Source of the DNA: Piliocolobus tephrosceles
Lineage: Eukaryota; Chordata; Mammalia; Primates; Cercopithecidae
NCBI RefSeq assembly: GCF_002776525.5
Contig: NC_045449.1
Span: 2,612,950 to 2,676,949, forward strand
Reading direction: 5' to 3'
DNA length: 64,000 bases
Shown here one piece after another: positions 31,759 to 42,679 of this stretch (positions within the stretch are counted from its first letter, which is position 1; the number at the start of each line of letters is the position of its first letter). The notes under the pieces were generated by a model that saw nothing but the letters and a program-made list of their open reading frames with translations, made no database searches and was not told the origin of the DNA. The position numbers and the translations under genes are program-made.

Positions 31759-31900
31759 AACAAAAGTATTGCAAAGCTATGGTTATTAAGACAGTGTGGT
31801 ACGGACATAAAGATGGACAGACAGATGGATCCAGTAGAATTCAGAGTTCAGAAATAAGCCCTTGCATTTATGGCCAATTGGTGAGGCAACCAAATGCCCA

Positions 31901-32129
31901 CCGTTGGGCGTCCTGAGTCACCAAGATGCCTCCTCTGTCTGCCTCTGCTGGGTGAGGCATCTCCTTCTATAGCAGCTCACTGCATTCCCCGCCACGTAGC
32001 GATACTCCTGCGCTGCAGCCCATGCTTCCTGGTTGCCTTGGCTCCCTCCCCAAGGACCTGGTGTCCTTGATGCCTCCCCAGGCGTCCCTGAGGCATGCAG
32101 CTGTGACGACGGGGGTCTGTCCTCACCAT
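31901..32129. other. Unassigned intronic sequence
   Basis: GC-rich, no repeat or gene recognised. Confidence 0.4.
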
Positions 32130-32325
32130 TATGAGGCATTGACTGTGTGCTAAGGCTTCATTGCACTGTTTTCCTGAGGCTTTGCACCCACCTCATGAAG
32201 CAGGTACCATTCCTGTCTGCGTTTTACAGATGAGAAAGTGGAGACCCAGAGAGTTTAGGAAACTCGTTCAAGGTCTTCAGGGAGGAAGTCACGGAGTTGG
32301 GATTTGAATCTGGGTCTGTGCTTTG
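32130..32325 (-). mobile_element. MIR, nearly full length
   Basis: GACTGTGTGCTAAGGCTTCA, CACCTCATGAAGCAGGTACC, TTTTACAGATGAGAAAGTGGAGACCCAGAG and GAGTTGGGATTTGAATCTGGG follow the antisense MIR end to end. Confidence 0.88.
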
Positions 32326-32679
32326 TGGGCGGAGCTGAGTGGTTCTCACACCTGCCTCCCGCGCTACTTTCCCATTTTCTTTCCCTGATGTTCTCGAGAG
32401 TTGCGTATATAGGATCCGCGGCCGCACAATGCACCTCCGCCTCCACAACACCGTGGGTGAGAAGGCCGCTGGTTTGCTGGGGCCCATCCCCTTACTGGAG
32501 GCCTGGATCGAATGGGGTCTGTGGTGCCTGGGTGAGTTGGACACTCAGAAGCAAGGATTTACTTAACTGCAGTGCAGGGGTACAGGGGCTGGAACACTGG
32601 AGGAGAGGTGGCAACAGTACCGTGCAGGAGAAGGAGGCTTGCGTGTGGGATATCACCGCCGGCTAACACATGGGCAAAT
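32326..32679. other. Unassigned intronic sequence
   Basis: A short CpG-bearing patch (GGATCCGCGGCCGCACAATG near 32412) lies in otherwise unremarkable DNA. Confidence 0.4.
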
Positions 32680-32735
32680 TGATTTATTAGCCTCTCTGGG
32701 TCAGTTTCCCCGTCTGTAAAGTGGGAGGGGTGGAT
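32680..32735 (+). mobile_element. MIR fragment
   Basis: CCTCTCTGGGTCAGTTTCCCCGTCTGTAAAGTGGGAGG is the MIR core. Confidence 0.75.
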
Positions 32736-32879
32736 TCGCGTCCAGCCTGCTCTCTTCCAGCCTTGACATTCTAGGAGTTTGCATTCATGCCTTGGGTCCT
32801 TTTGCATTTTTCTCAGGACCTTGGTGACGGTAGGGGCTGGCTGTTGAGTGAGTGAATGCATGGCTGTGTGAATGGAAGT

Positions 32880-32980
32880 CTGAGAGCAGGGGCTCTGCGC
32901 ATTTCGTCTCTGACTCCTTAGGGCCTACACGGTGCCTGGCACAAAGCAGGTTTTCTGTCTGTATTTGCTGAATGAATCAA
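32880..32980 (+). mobile_element. L2/MIR 3' end
   Basis: GGGCCTACACGGTGCCTGGCACAAAGCAGG then GTATTTGCTGAATGAATCAA is the common L2/MIR terminal wording. Confidence 0.65.
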
Positions 32981-33206
32981 CGATGGATCATCGTGGTTGG
33001 CCCATCACATGCAGGTGGAAGGATGGAGAGAAAGAGACAGGCTGAGCGTGGGGGGATCCCTCTTCTCCAGTCTGCTCTGGGGGCCCGCGGGGCGGCGTGA
33101 GGTCCCTGTTGGCCAGGTGCCTGGGGTTTTCTTGTGGAGCTCCTTGAAGGAGCAGCCAGAGGGGGAGGATCTGAGCCGGGAGCCTCCAAGACACTCCTCT
33201 TGTCCT

Positions 33207-33507
33207 TTATTTCTTTTTTGAGATGGCGTCTTGGTCTGTTGCCCAGGCTGGAGTGCAGTGGCGCGATCTCGGCTCACTGCAACCTCCGTCTCCCGGGTTC
33301 AAGCGATTCTCCCACCTCAGCTTCCCGAGTAGCTGGGATTACAGGCGTGCACCACCATGCCCAGCTTTTTTTTTTTTTTGTATTTTTAGTAGAGATGGGG
33401 TTTCACCATGTTGGCCAGGCTGGTCTTGAAATCCCGACCTCAGGTGATCCACCCACCTCAGCCTCCCAAAGTGTTGGGATTACAGGCGTGAGCCAGTGCA
33501 CTTGGCC
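33207..33507 (-). mobile_element. AluS
   Basis: Antisense Alu with a T-run insertion in the middle linker (CAGCTTTTTTTTTTTTTG). Confidence 0.95.
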
Positions 33508-33584
33508 AAAACCTCTGCTCCTTTTTGCTGGCCCCTGCACTCCCTCCAGAGAGACCCCTACATCTTTGCTAAAGAAAGAGATGC

Positions 33585-33889
33585 GGCCGGGCGCGGTGGC
33601 TCAAGCCTGTAATCCCAGCACTTTGGGAGGCCGAGACGGGTGGATCACGAGATCAGGAGTTCGAGACCATCCTGGCTAACACGGTGAAACCCCATCTCTA
33701 CTAAAAATACAAAAAACTAGCCGGGCGAGGTGGCGGGTGCCTGTAGTCCCAGCTACTCAGGAGGCTGAGGCAGGAGAATGGCGTAAACCCGGGAGGCGGA
33801 GCTTGCAGTGAGCTGAGATCCGGCCACTGCACTCCAGCCTGGGCGACAGAGCGAGACTCCGTCTCAAAAAAAAAAAAAAAAAAAAAAAA
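33585..33889 (+). mobile_element. AluYR, very young copy
   Basis: Near-consensus monkey-type Alu (GCGAGGTGGCGGGTGCC, GAGATCCGGCCACTG) with an A-tail of more than 25. The 14-base duplication AAAGAAAGAGATGC is perfect at 33571-33584 and 33890-33903. Confidence 0.98.
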
Positions 33890-33903
33890 AAAGAAAGAGA
33901 TGC

Positions 33904-33940
33904 GTGTAAGTGTGTGTGTGTGTCTGTCTGTCTGTCCGCC
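33904..33940. repeat. (GT)n/(TCTG)n tract
   Basis: GTGTAAGTGTGTGTGTGTCT then GTCTGTCTGTCC, beside the young Alu. Confidence 0.85.
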
Positions 33941-34525
33941 GCATGGGCTCCAGCTACCTGAGGTGACCATCACGCACAGGGGCTGGCTGCGGTGGCCTGG
34001 AGTGAGCATGTGGATGGTTCAGGGTAGCCCGTCTCCACTGCTGGGGCACACTCTCATGCATACTCCTGAGGGATGGGGAAGTCTAAAATCCATTGCCTAG
34101 TAGGAAAAAAATCCAGCTTTTAAGTGGGTGGCTCCGGCCCTTGCTCCCTAGAAGTGGCACCTCTGGAAAGCGACAAAGCCCGTGATGGGACCTGGGTGTG
34201 GCTGTGCTCTCTGATTCCTTCCTTAGGAAAAGGATGCGGAGGGCCTGAAGGAGGTCCTGCCTAGCCGGGCCAGCATGTCAGTTCTACCGTGGTTTGACCA
34301 GAAGATACCACACAGCCGCCACTATTCTAAGTTTCAGATTTAACCAGCTAAGAATGGAAAGTCCTTAGAAAGGAAGGAGCCATGAAGGGCAGGAGCGCAG
34401 TGTGTCTCCGGGCAGCTTTCCTCGGTCCCTGGAGACTCCAGTGTCAGCTGCTGGAGACATTGTCCATGAGAGCAGGGGCTTGCCACAGCCAGGAAGCTTG
34501 ATTTCTTCTCTGCTGCAACCCTTTT
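33941..34525. other. Unassigned intronic sequence
   Basis: No gene or repeat is recognised in about 580 bases. Confidence 0.45.
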
Positions 34526-34827
34526 ATTACTATTATTATTTTTGAGACGGAGTCTCGCTTTGTCGCCCGGGCTGGAGTGCAGTGGCCGGATCTCAGCTCA
34601 CTGCAAGCTCCACCTCCCGAGTTTACACCATTCTCCTGCCTCAGCCTCCCAAGTAGCTGGGACTACAGGTGCCAGCCACCTCGCCCGGCTAACTTTTTGT
34701 ATTTTTTAGTAGAGACAGGGTTTCACCGTGTTAGCCAGGATGGTCTCGATCTCCTGACCTCGTGATCCACCTGTCTCAGCCTCCCAAAGTGCTGGGATTA
34801 CAGGCTTGAGCCACCGCGCCCGGACAC
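34526..34827 (-). mobile_element. AluYR beside gap
   Basis: TATTATTATT tail then GTGGCCGGATCTCAGC and CCACCTCGCCCGGCTAAC. It and the next two Alus lie inside one larger duplication (TCTGCTGCAACCCTTTTA before, TCTGCCACAACCCTTTTA after 35831). Confidence 0.93.
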
Positions 34828-35227
34828 NNNNNNNNNNNNNNNNNNNNNNNNNNNNNNNNNNNNNNNNNNNNNNNNNNNNNNNNNNNNNNNNNNNNNNNNN
34901 NNNNNNNNNNNNNNNNNNNNNNNNNNNNNNNNNNNNNNNNNNNNNNNNNNNNNNNNNNNNNNNNNNNNNNNNNNNNNNNNNNNNNNNNNNNNNNNNNNNN
35001 NNNNNNNNNNNNNNNNNNNNNNNNNNNNNNNNNNNNNNNNNNNNNNNNNNNNNNNNNNNNNNNNNNNNNNNNNNNNNNNNNNNNNNNNNNNNNNNNNNNN
35101 NNNNNNNNNNNNNNNNNNNNNNNNNNNNNNNNNNNNNNNNNNNNNNNNNNNNNNNNNNNNNNNNNNNNNNNNNNNNNNNNNNNNNNNNNNNNNNNNNNNN
35201 NNNNNNNNNNNNNNNNNNNNNNNNNNN
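34828..35227. other. Assembly gap, 400 N
   Basis: The gap lies between two closely similar AluYR copies, the kind of repeat that breaks assemblies. Confidence 0.99.
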
Positions 35228-35511
35228 ATTTGAGACGAAGTCTTGCTCTGTCGCCCAGGCTGGAGTGCAGTGGCCGGATCTCAGCTCACTGCAAGCTCCG
35301 CCTCCCGGGTTCACGCCATTATCCTCCTCAGCTTCCCGAGTAGCTGAGACTATAGGCGTCCGCCACCTCGCCCGGTTAGTTTTTTGTATTTTTTAGTAGA
35401 GATGGGGTTTCACTGTGTTAGCCAGGATGGTCTCGATCTCCTGACCTCGTGATCCGCCTGTCTAGGCCTCCCAAAGTGCTGGGATTACAGGCTTGAGCCA
35501 CCGCGCCCGGC
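35228..35511 (-). mobile_element. AluYR beside gap
   Basis: Same orientation and subfamily as the copy before the gap (GTGGCCGGATCTCAGC, CTTGAGCCACCGCGCCCGG). Starts at the gap edge, so its tail is not seen. Confidence 0.93.
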
Positions 35512-35832
35512 TTATTATTATTATTATTATTCTTATTTTTTTGTTTTTTGAGACAGAATCTCACTCTCTCTCAGGCTGGAGTGCAGTGGCATGATCTTGG
35601 TTCACCGTGACACCTCTTCCTCCTGGGTTCAAGCGATCCTCCTGCTTCAGTCTTCTGAGTAGCTGGGACTACAGATGTGCACCACCACACCTAGCTAATT
35701 TTTTCGTATTTTTAGTAGAGATGGGATTTTGCCATGTTGGTCAGGCTGGTCTCAAACTCCTAGCCTCAAGTGATCCACCTGCCTCAGCCTCCCAAAGTAC
35801 TGGGATTACAGGCTTGAGCCACTGCGCCTGGT
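35512..35832 (-). mobile_element. AluS with (ATT)n tail
   Basis: Older antisense Alu whose TTATTA tail was the landing site for the AluYR copies. Confidence 0.93.
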
Positions 35833-35889
35833 CTGCCACAACCCTTTTAAACTCAGGCTTCCCTCCCCATTCTGTGAGAATTACGCACA

Positions 35890-36029
35890 AGGTGGGGCCC
35901 AGTGGCTCATGCCTGTAATCCTAGCACTTTCAGAGGCCAAGGCAGGAGGATTGCTTGAGCCCAGGAGTTTGAGACCAGTCCGGGCAACATGGCGAAACCC
36001 CGTTTCTACTAAAAAATATATGCACTACC
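35890..36029 (+). mobile_element. Alu left monomer, J-like
   Basis: Sense left arm only (CAGGAGGATTGCTTGAGCCC...), ending CTACTAAAAAATATATGC. Confidence 0.85.
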
Positions 36030-36171
36030 TTGCCTGGCTAATTTTTGTATTTTTAGTAGAGACGGGGTTTCACCATGTGGCCAGGCTGGTCTCAAACTCC
36101 TGACCTCAGGTGATCCACCTGCCTCGGCCCCTCAAAGCACTGGGATTACAGGCTTGAGCCACCGCCTCTGG
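36030..36171 (-). mobile_element. Alu left-arm fragment
   Basis: Antisense left arm (CTAATTTTTGTATTTTTAG to CACCGCCTCTGGCT) abutting the sense monomer, so the two form a compact inverted repeat. Confidence 0.88.
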
Positions 36172-37416
36172 CTGCTGATTCTGATTTAATGACTCTTTTC
36201 ATTCACCAGTTGAGGCCGCAACTACTAATTCATTTCCCCACTTTTGGCCACCGAGTCAAGAATCCTTGAGGCACCATGACGATGTTCTAGAACCTTCTGG
36301 GGCCAACTCATCTTAGTCTGCTCTTGTCCTACGCACCTAGGGCATCTGCTGAGAGTTTGCTGGGATTGTCAACGACAGGGGGAGCTTGAGGTTTTTGGGG
36401 GTAGACAGCTGAGTCAGTTCAGCCTGCATTTACTGGGCACCTGCCCTCTGAAGGGAGACAGACAGTTGCCATGGCATGGGACAAGGTCTGCAATGCTCGC
36501 AGAAAGGATGGAGGGGGGCCTCCTGGAGACGTGGTGAGTCCTGAGCTGTCTCCAGGGGTGCGTAAGGTCAGCAGAGAGCAGAGAATGCACTCCAGGCAGC
36601 CCGACCTCACGAAGGCAGTGGGGTGTGAAGTAGTTCCAGCAGGCGGGACCTGGGAGCAGTTACTATTACCAGACAGAAGCGAGGGTGGGAGTGCAGGGGC
36701 CTGGGGAAAGGCGGGCCATGTCTAGGAGGGTGGGTGAGCTGTGCCGGAAGCTGAGCTGGATCAAAAGGCTTTGGGCCAGCGGAATGCTATGGTGAGCTCA
36801 AGTCTGAGGGCCCCTTTGGCTGACTGGAGGGGTTAGAGAGGAGGCAGGGAGGCTGGGAGGGGATATTGAGACAGCCACGTAAAGAGGTCCCCGGAGGTTC
36901 TCCGCTGACCTGCGCCCTGGGGTGGAGCCTCGGGACGTTCGTGCCGTTTGTGGCGGGGAGGATCTTGGCCATTCCCGTTCAGAGGTGGTAACCTGGGGAT
37001 CCAGTCTGTGAGATGGGGGCCTGTTAACAGGAACCTCTCTCGCTTTGCTGAGTTTTTTTCCTTTCGCCCAAAAAATCCCATTGTTCTCACCCTTCTGTTG
37101 TGTCCAAGAGCCTGATCTTTCCTGCTGGTGTAACAAGGACCCCGTTTTGAGCCGAACTCAGGAGAAAGTCCTACAATAGTATGGGGATGGAGGAAGCGGC
37201 CTTCCCTGCCTGGAGCTGGTTTGGAAGGTGTGGATGAAGGTGAGAGAAGGGTCAGGTGAGGACGCTCAGAAGGCTTCCTGTGAGCGCTGGGCCGATGCTG
37301 GTCCCATTTGTGAAGACAGAGAACTAGGGAGTTTGGGTAGTTTGGGCGCAAACTGGGAGGAGGGAGTAAGGCTCTGAATGTAAAATCTTCCCTCCACTTT
37401 CCACTCTCCTGTTCAG
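36172..37416. other. Alu-free intron sequence
   Basis: No clear repeat. Long minus-strand frames (up to 331 codons to 37828) have no known domain and look compositional. Confidence 0.45.
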
Positions 37417-37570
37417 TGTGTCTGAGACCCACCTTATACCTCCTGCCCCGCGGAAGGGGGCAGAGGAGAGAGCAGCATCCCGAGGGCCGTGGGGGCTGGT
37501 CTGCGGCCGGGGAAGCAGCTGCACGGCGTCCCCTCGCTGGCCCGGCTCGCCTCCTGGGTGCCTTTGGCAG
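37417..37570 (+). other. Candidate exon, splice-flanked GC-rich segment
   Basis: CCTCCACTTTCCACTCTCCTGTTCAG gives a strong acceptor and TTTGGCAG|GTGAGT a near-perfect donor around 154 CpG-containing bases. One frame is open (THLIPPAPRKGAEERAASRG is part of it). Because 154 is not a multiple of three, inclusion in RAP1GAP2 after the 28114 exon would shift the downstream frame; it might instead be an alternative or non-coding exon, or a decoy. Confidence 0.35.
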
Positions 37571-39298
37571 GTGAGTTCTGGGTGAGCACTGGCTGGTGTG
37601 GCCGCCCTTGTGAGTGACAGCTGGTCTCACCACAGAACCCACTGTCAGATACGCTCCAGGTGGATTGAGGAGAACGTGCCCATTTCTGTCTTGAGTGGCA
37701 GGCTCTGCTTCGTTGATTTCTTCAGGATGGGCCCTGTGCCTGAGGACAATGTTGGCGTGTGTGGGTGTGTGTGGGTGTGTGCAGAAACGTGTAGGCGTGT
37801 GTGCACGCTCGCCCGTGCAGGTGGGCATGAGCGTTGAGGGCCCGTGTGGGTGCCTATGTGGTGCCTTTTTTGGCTGTAGCGAGTTCCTATGGTAACCACG
37901 AACATGCCTGTTTTGGGATCTGGAGTCTCGGGGCGTGAGTGGCTGCAGAGAGAAGCAAGGAAGGCGAGCACTTAGCCGGCGGTTGGCTGTGGCTTGATTT
38001 CATTGCCAAGCACTGGGGCTGCTCCTGGAGGTACCATTTGCCAGGCGGCAAGGTCTGCAGACTCCAGGACCCATGTGCTCCTGGCCCTCCTCCTGGCCAG
38101 TCCCTGCCATGCCCAGGAAGCCCTGGTGAGTCCCTGCTCTGCTTTCTCATTGGACATACAACTCTCCGGACTTGGCCAGGTCTTGTGGGTATCTGCTGCT
38201 GGGCAGGCAGGGAGGTGCCCGGCAGCCCTGGCCAGTAGGTAGTAGGAATTGGGTGTCTTCTGAGATGGGTGTGGGACAGTGGGCAGGAGGGGCTTTGCTT
38301 ATTCATGGAGCCCATGAGGGTGTTTTCCATGTGGCTGGTGGAGTGGCAGGGTCCTTGTGGATCCCATGGACAGGGCTAACCGTGTTAGTGCGAGGGTAAG
38401 GGCAAGGGTGCCAGAGAGGAAAATGTGGATGGGTGGCCTGTGGCCTGCCAGCCGAGACCCAACCATCCTCAGAGGGCCCCCCTCACCCCATTCAGCTCCC
38501 TGGTTCCTCATGAACCCCCAGAGGCCTCTGGCCATGCACTTGGCTTCCTCACTGGTCTCCCCAGGCCCAGAGGCCTGCTGGCCTGGCCTGGATGGGAAGG
38601 CTCACGGTCCTGTGGAAGAGGCCAGAGGGCTCTGCCTGGCTCGCTGGGAGCTGGATTTGGCCAAGGCCGGGAAGAATTGCTCCCACCGGGCTCTGGAGAA
38701 AGACTCGTGCCTTCCCAGATTGTGCACCCCTGGTGCTTCTTGTCTACACACTGCAGACCCCTGGGTGTGTCAGGACACCCCTCTCCAGCCACCATGGGAG
38801 AGGCTCCTGATGGACAGGAGCCCAAGCAGCACTCAGGGGCCATAGACAGACAACGCTGGTATTGTGGCACCTTCTATCTCCTCCCGCTGACTTCTCTGGG
38901 GCAGGTAGCAGAGAGTTGGGGATGCGAGTGTCAATAGGGGCTGTCAGTAGCCCCTCTGGCTTGTGCGGGGACCCCCCTCTGTGCCCCAAGAGTTCCTTCC
39001 TCTGCCTCTGAGAAGGCTCCGGGTAAGACTGTGCTGGGACCGGGGACCGTGTGTGCAGCAGGAGTTGCTGGAGCTGGACAGAGGGCTGAGGCCCTGGTGA
39101 AGGGCGAGGGGAGCATGTGTGGACCTTGGGAGCTTTGTCTGGACCACCCCAGGGTAACCTGCCTCACCCTGGGAGGCAGAGTCCAGAACCTAATCCCTGA
39201 CGGCCTTCCCTGGGGGCGTTGGGAGAGGGAGAGGGGAGCCTTCAGGAGAGACCCCCAGATCTCTGGTCCTTGAATCTTAGGGCTTAAGATTAAAACAG
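37571..39298. other. Alu-free intron sequence
   Basis: Contains a short TG-rich part (37751-37800). No repeat or gene is recognised in 1.7 kb. Confidence 0.45.
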
Positions 39299-39307
39299 TC
39301 AAATTAG

Positions 39308-39602
39308 GGCCGGGCGTGGTGGCTCAAGCCTGTAATCCCAGCACTTTGGGAGGCCGAGGCGGGCGGATCACGAGGTCAGGAGATCGAGACCATCCTGGCT
39401 AACACTGTGAAACCCCGTCTCTAGTAAAAATACAAAAAATTAGCTGGGCGAGGTGGCGGCGCCTGTAGTCCCAGCTACTCTGGAGGCTGAGGCAGGAGAA
39501 TGGCGTGAACCCGGGAGGCGGAGCTTGCAGTGAGCCGAGATTGCGCTACTGCACTCCAGCCTGGGCGACAGAGCAAGACGCCATCTCAAAAAAAAAGAAA
39601 AT
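39308..39602 (+). mobile_element. AluYR, monkey-specific
   Basis: Sense Alu (GCGAGGTGGCGGCGCC, CTCAAGCC at the start) with duplication TCAAATTAG at 39299-39307 and 39603-39611. Confidence 0.96.
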
Positions 39603-39611
39603 TCAAATTAG

Positions 39612-40277
39612 TCTTTATGCAAATCTCTTGTGCCCCTAAAACGAGTCACCCAGTCTGAGCTTGGTTACCTCTGGGGACAGTGAGCTCATTACTTTGTAAG
39701 GATACCTATTTGATTGCAGTACAACTTTGCTTGCTCAAAGCTGACCGCTGTTGTCATCTGGAATCTCTGTAACTGCATTGCTTGGTCTAGTCTTGACCCT
39801 TGGCCCGCACGTCCCCACCTACCCCCATTCAACAAGATTCACCCCTCTTTCCCCTAAGAGCCCTGCAGACACTGGAAGGCTGCTTTTTCACCCTGAGTCT
39901 ACTCTTCCCTCTCCTTGGCTGGTCACCCCGGCCTCTTTGGCTACAGGTTTTGCAGACAGCCTGCAGGAGCCCCATGGACACGAGGGTGGACAGCTGGAGG
40001 CGATGAGCCTCACCCTTCTGATTTGCAGACCAGTAAGCTGAGACCCTGGGCAGGGGTGCTGCCCACCAGCGACAGGACAACACAGAGGTGGTCAGGGCAG
40101 GGCTGGGACATGAGGGGCAGCTCTCGGTGCCTGTGACGTGCTGGCCTCTGGTTCTTTTCCTGCTTCTCCAGCAGCTCCATCTTTGCTGCTTTCTGACTTG
40201 GGCCCTCAGCTCTTGGGCACTGCAAGAATGCTGGCCTGTCTTAGCGGACCTTCCATTTTATAACAGCAGCTGGAAGT
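39612..40277. other. Unassigned intronic sequence
   Basis: No repeat or gene is recognised in 660 bases. Confidence 0.45.
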
Positions 40278-40901
40278 CTTTTTTGTTTGTTTGTTTGTTT
40301 TTGTTTTTTTGAGACGGAGTCTCAGTCTGTCACCCAGGCTGGAGTGCAGTGGCACGATCTCAGCTCATTGCAACCTCCGCCTCCTGGGTTCAAGCGATTC
40401 TCCTGCCTCAGCCTCCTGAGTAGCTGGGACTATAGGCGCCCGCCACCACACCAGGCTAACTTTTTGTATTTTTTTTTTTTTTTGAGACGGAGTCTCGCTC
40501 TGTCGCCCAGGCTGGAGTGCAGTGGCTGGATCTCAGCTCACTGCAAGCTCTGCCTCCCCGGTTTACGCCATTCTCCTGCCTCAGCCTCCTGAGTAGCTGG
40601 GACTACAGGCGTCTGCCACCTCGCCCGGCTAGTTTTTTGTATTTTTTAGTAGAGACGGGGTTTCACTGGGTTAGCCAGGATGGTCTCCATCTCCTGAACT
40701 CATGATCCACCCGTCTCGGCCTCCCAAAGTGCTGGGATTACAGGCCTGAGCCACCGCGCCCGGCCAACTTTTCGTATTTTTAGTAGAGATGGGGTTTCGC
40801 CATGTTGAGCAGGCTGGTCCCAAACTCCTGACTTCAGGTGATCCACCCACCTCGGCCTCCTAAAGTGCTGGGATTACAGGCGTGAGCCACCACACCTGGC
40901 C
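40278..40901 (-). mobile_element. AluS split by a nested AluYR
   Basis: The outer Alu runs 40278-40473 and resumes at 40766-40901. Its linker AACTTTTTGTATTTTT was duplicated by the inner insertion. Confidence 0.95.
40474..40765 (-). mobile_element. Nested AluYR
   Basis: Young monkey Alu inside an older Alu, flanked by AACTTTTTGTATTTTT (40458-40473) and AACTTTTCGTATTTTT (40766-40781). Confidence 0.96.
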
Positions 40902-41025
40902 TAATTTTTGTATTTTTACTAGAGACGAGGTTTCGCCATGTTGGCCAGGCTGGTCTGAAACTCCCAACCTCAGGTGATCCACCTGGCTCAGCCTCCCAAA
41001 ATGCTGGGATTATAGGCGTCTAGCC
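40902..41025 (-). mobile_element. Alu left-arm fragment
   Basis: A third antisense left arm (TAATTTTTGTATTTTTACTAG to GATTATAGGCGTCTAGCC) follows directly, without a right arm or tail. Confidence 0.88.
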
Positions 41026-41638
41026 AAAAATCTAGAGTTTTAGACAAAATCTTGACAACTAATTGCAGACTTTAAAGAGCAGAGCTGGCTGTGGCCTACC
41101 CTGCAGACCAGAGTCAGCCGGACCCTCTGCTCTGGTCACCTCCTTAGGTGTCAGCTCTTGTTTCTTTGTGGCCGACTCCCAAATCCCTCTCCTCAGGTCG
41201 GTGCTCTTGCCGGGACCTCAGTGGCTGGCCGGTCATTTCGGCTCTGTTCCCAGACTGGACTGACTCTCAATTAACCTTCTCTCTCTTTCAGATCCAGTTC
41301 TTTCTGTCACTGGGTTGAGAAGCCTCTGAGTCATGGGGGGTGGTTCCTCCCGTCTCCCGGTTCGGGCCCATTATCTGCTGCCCAGACAGTGACAAAGGCT
41401 TTCTAATTAACCTCCTCCTCCGGTCTCTGCCAGCTGTGACTAACTCATCATCCCTCAAGCTGGCTTGAGCTCTGCCTTCCCTGTTCCTAGGCCCTGGCCC
41501 GAAGGCAGACCTTGGTAGTGCTGACTCTGATGGGCTTCTTATGCCAGGATGCTGGTGTAGGGACCCCCAGCCCTCAGCTGGTGGGGGACTGTCTTTGGGT
41601 CACAGCAAATAGTTTGTTCCTTCCTTCCCTCCCCCAGG
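41026..41638. other. Unassigned intronic sequence
   Basis: No repeat or gene is recognised in 610 bases. Confidence 0.45.
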
Positions 41639-41703
41639 ACGGTGGTTCTCAAACTTTTCTGTACTTTGATCTCACCTGGAGGTGCTTTTAAAAATTCTGA
41701 TGC

Positions 41704-42000
41704 TAGCTGGGCACGGTGGCTCACACCTGTAATCCCAGCATTTTGGGAGGCTGAGGCGGGAGGATCACCTGAGGTCAGGAGTTCGAGACCAGCCTGGCCA
41801 ATATAATGAAACCCCGCCTCTACTAAAAATACAATAACTAACCAGGCGTGGTGGTGGCTCCCTGTAATCCCACCTACTCAGGAGGCTGAGGCAGGAGAAT
41901 TGCTTGAACCCAGGAGGTTGGGGTTGCAGTGAGCTGAGATCGCGCCATCACACTCCAGCCTGGGCAACAAGAGTGAAACTCCGTCTCAAAAAAAAAAAAA
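41704..42000 (+). mobile_element. AluS in the MER5-like element
   Basis: Sense Alu between AAAATTCTGATGC (41691-41703) and GTTCTGATGC (from 42001). Confidence 0.95.
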
Positions 42001-42043
42001 GTTCTGATGCCCAGGTTGTACCCAGTTCCAATTAAATCTGAAT

Positions 42044-42189
42044 GTCTCTACTGAAAAAGTACAAAAAAGTAGCTGGGCCTGGTGGCACGTGCTTGTAATC
42101 CTAGTTACTTGAGATGCTGAGGCAGGAGAATCACTTAAACCCGGCAGGCGGAGATTGCATTGAGCCAAGATCACACCATTGCACTTTAG
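42044..42189 (+). mobile_element. Internal Alu patch without ends
   Basis: 146 bases of Alu interior (GTCTCTACTGAAAAAGTAC to CATTGCACTTTAG) with neither the Alu 5' end nor an A-tail. It matches 42932-43077 at all but nine positions, including several non-consensus changes. Confidence 0.9.
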
Positions 42190-42221
42190 TCGGGGAGTGG
42201 GAGCCAGCATCAGTACTTTTT

Positions 42222-42512
42222 TTTTTTTTTTGAGACAGAGTCTCGTTTAGTCGCCCAGGCTGGAGTGCTGTGGCGTGATCTCGGCTCACTGCAACCTCTG
42301 CCTCCTGGGTTCAAGCGATTCTCCTGCCTCAGCCTCCTGAGTAGCTGGGATTACAGGTGCCTGCCGCCATGCCCAGCAAAGATTTTGTATCTTTGGTAGA
42401 GATGGGGTTTCACCATGTTGGCCAGGCTGGTCTCGAACTCCTGACCTTGTGATCCGCCCGCCTCAGCCTCCCAAAGTGCTGGGATTATAGGCGTGAGCCA
42501 CTGCGCCCAGCC
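42222..42512 (-). mobile_element. AluS (Sc-like)
   Basis: Antisense Alu in the same MER5-like element; CAGTACTTTT before and CATACTTTT after. Confidence 0.94.
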
Positions 42513-42679
42513 ATACTTTTAAAAGATCCCCCGTTCATTCCAGTGGGCAGCCAAACCTTGGAAACACTTCTCCAAGGGATACACAAGTGTGGTGACCATC
42601 AGTGGTTAGACAATGACTCGGGTCAGGCTGCATGTTCAAAGGGCTTCTGGTGGGCGTGAGCCCCTCTGGGCCAAGGCTT

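Larger units (their letters stand above)
31015..31900 (+). mobile_element. L1 ORF2 fragment, split by two Alus
   Basis: Both parts (31015-31154 and 31759-31900) read in the sense direction of L1 ORF2: ATCTTGAAAGAGAAGAAGAAAGTTGGTGGACTC, then GCAAAGCTATGGTTATTAAGACAGTGTGGTACGGACATAAAG and CAGAAATAAGCCC. Frame is broken. The two Alus at 31155-31758 inserted later. Confidence 0.85.
41640..42565. mobile_element. MER5-like hAT element, split three times
   Basis: GGTGGTTCTCAAACTTTTCTG, CTCACCTGGAGGTGCTTTTAA, CCAGTTCCAATTAAATCTGAAT, GGGGAGTGGGAGCCAGCATCAG and AAAGATCCCCCGTTCATTCC follow MER5 order. Two Alus and a 146-base Alu patch interrupt it. Confidence 0.7.

Noticed and set aside
36833..37828. 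Minus-strand frame of 331 codons
   Set aside because: No recognisable domain, overlapping frames on the other strand, low-complexity HTPT-type parts, and it spans the + strand splice-flanked segment. Probably chance.
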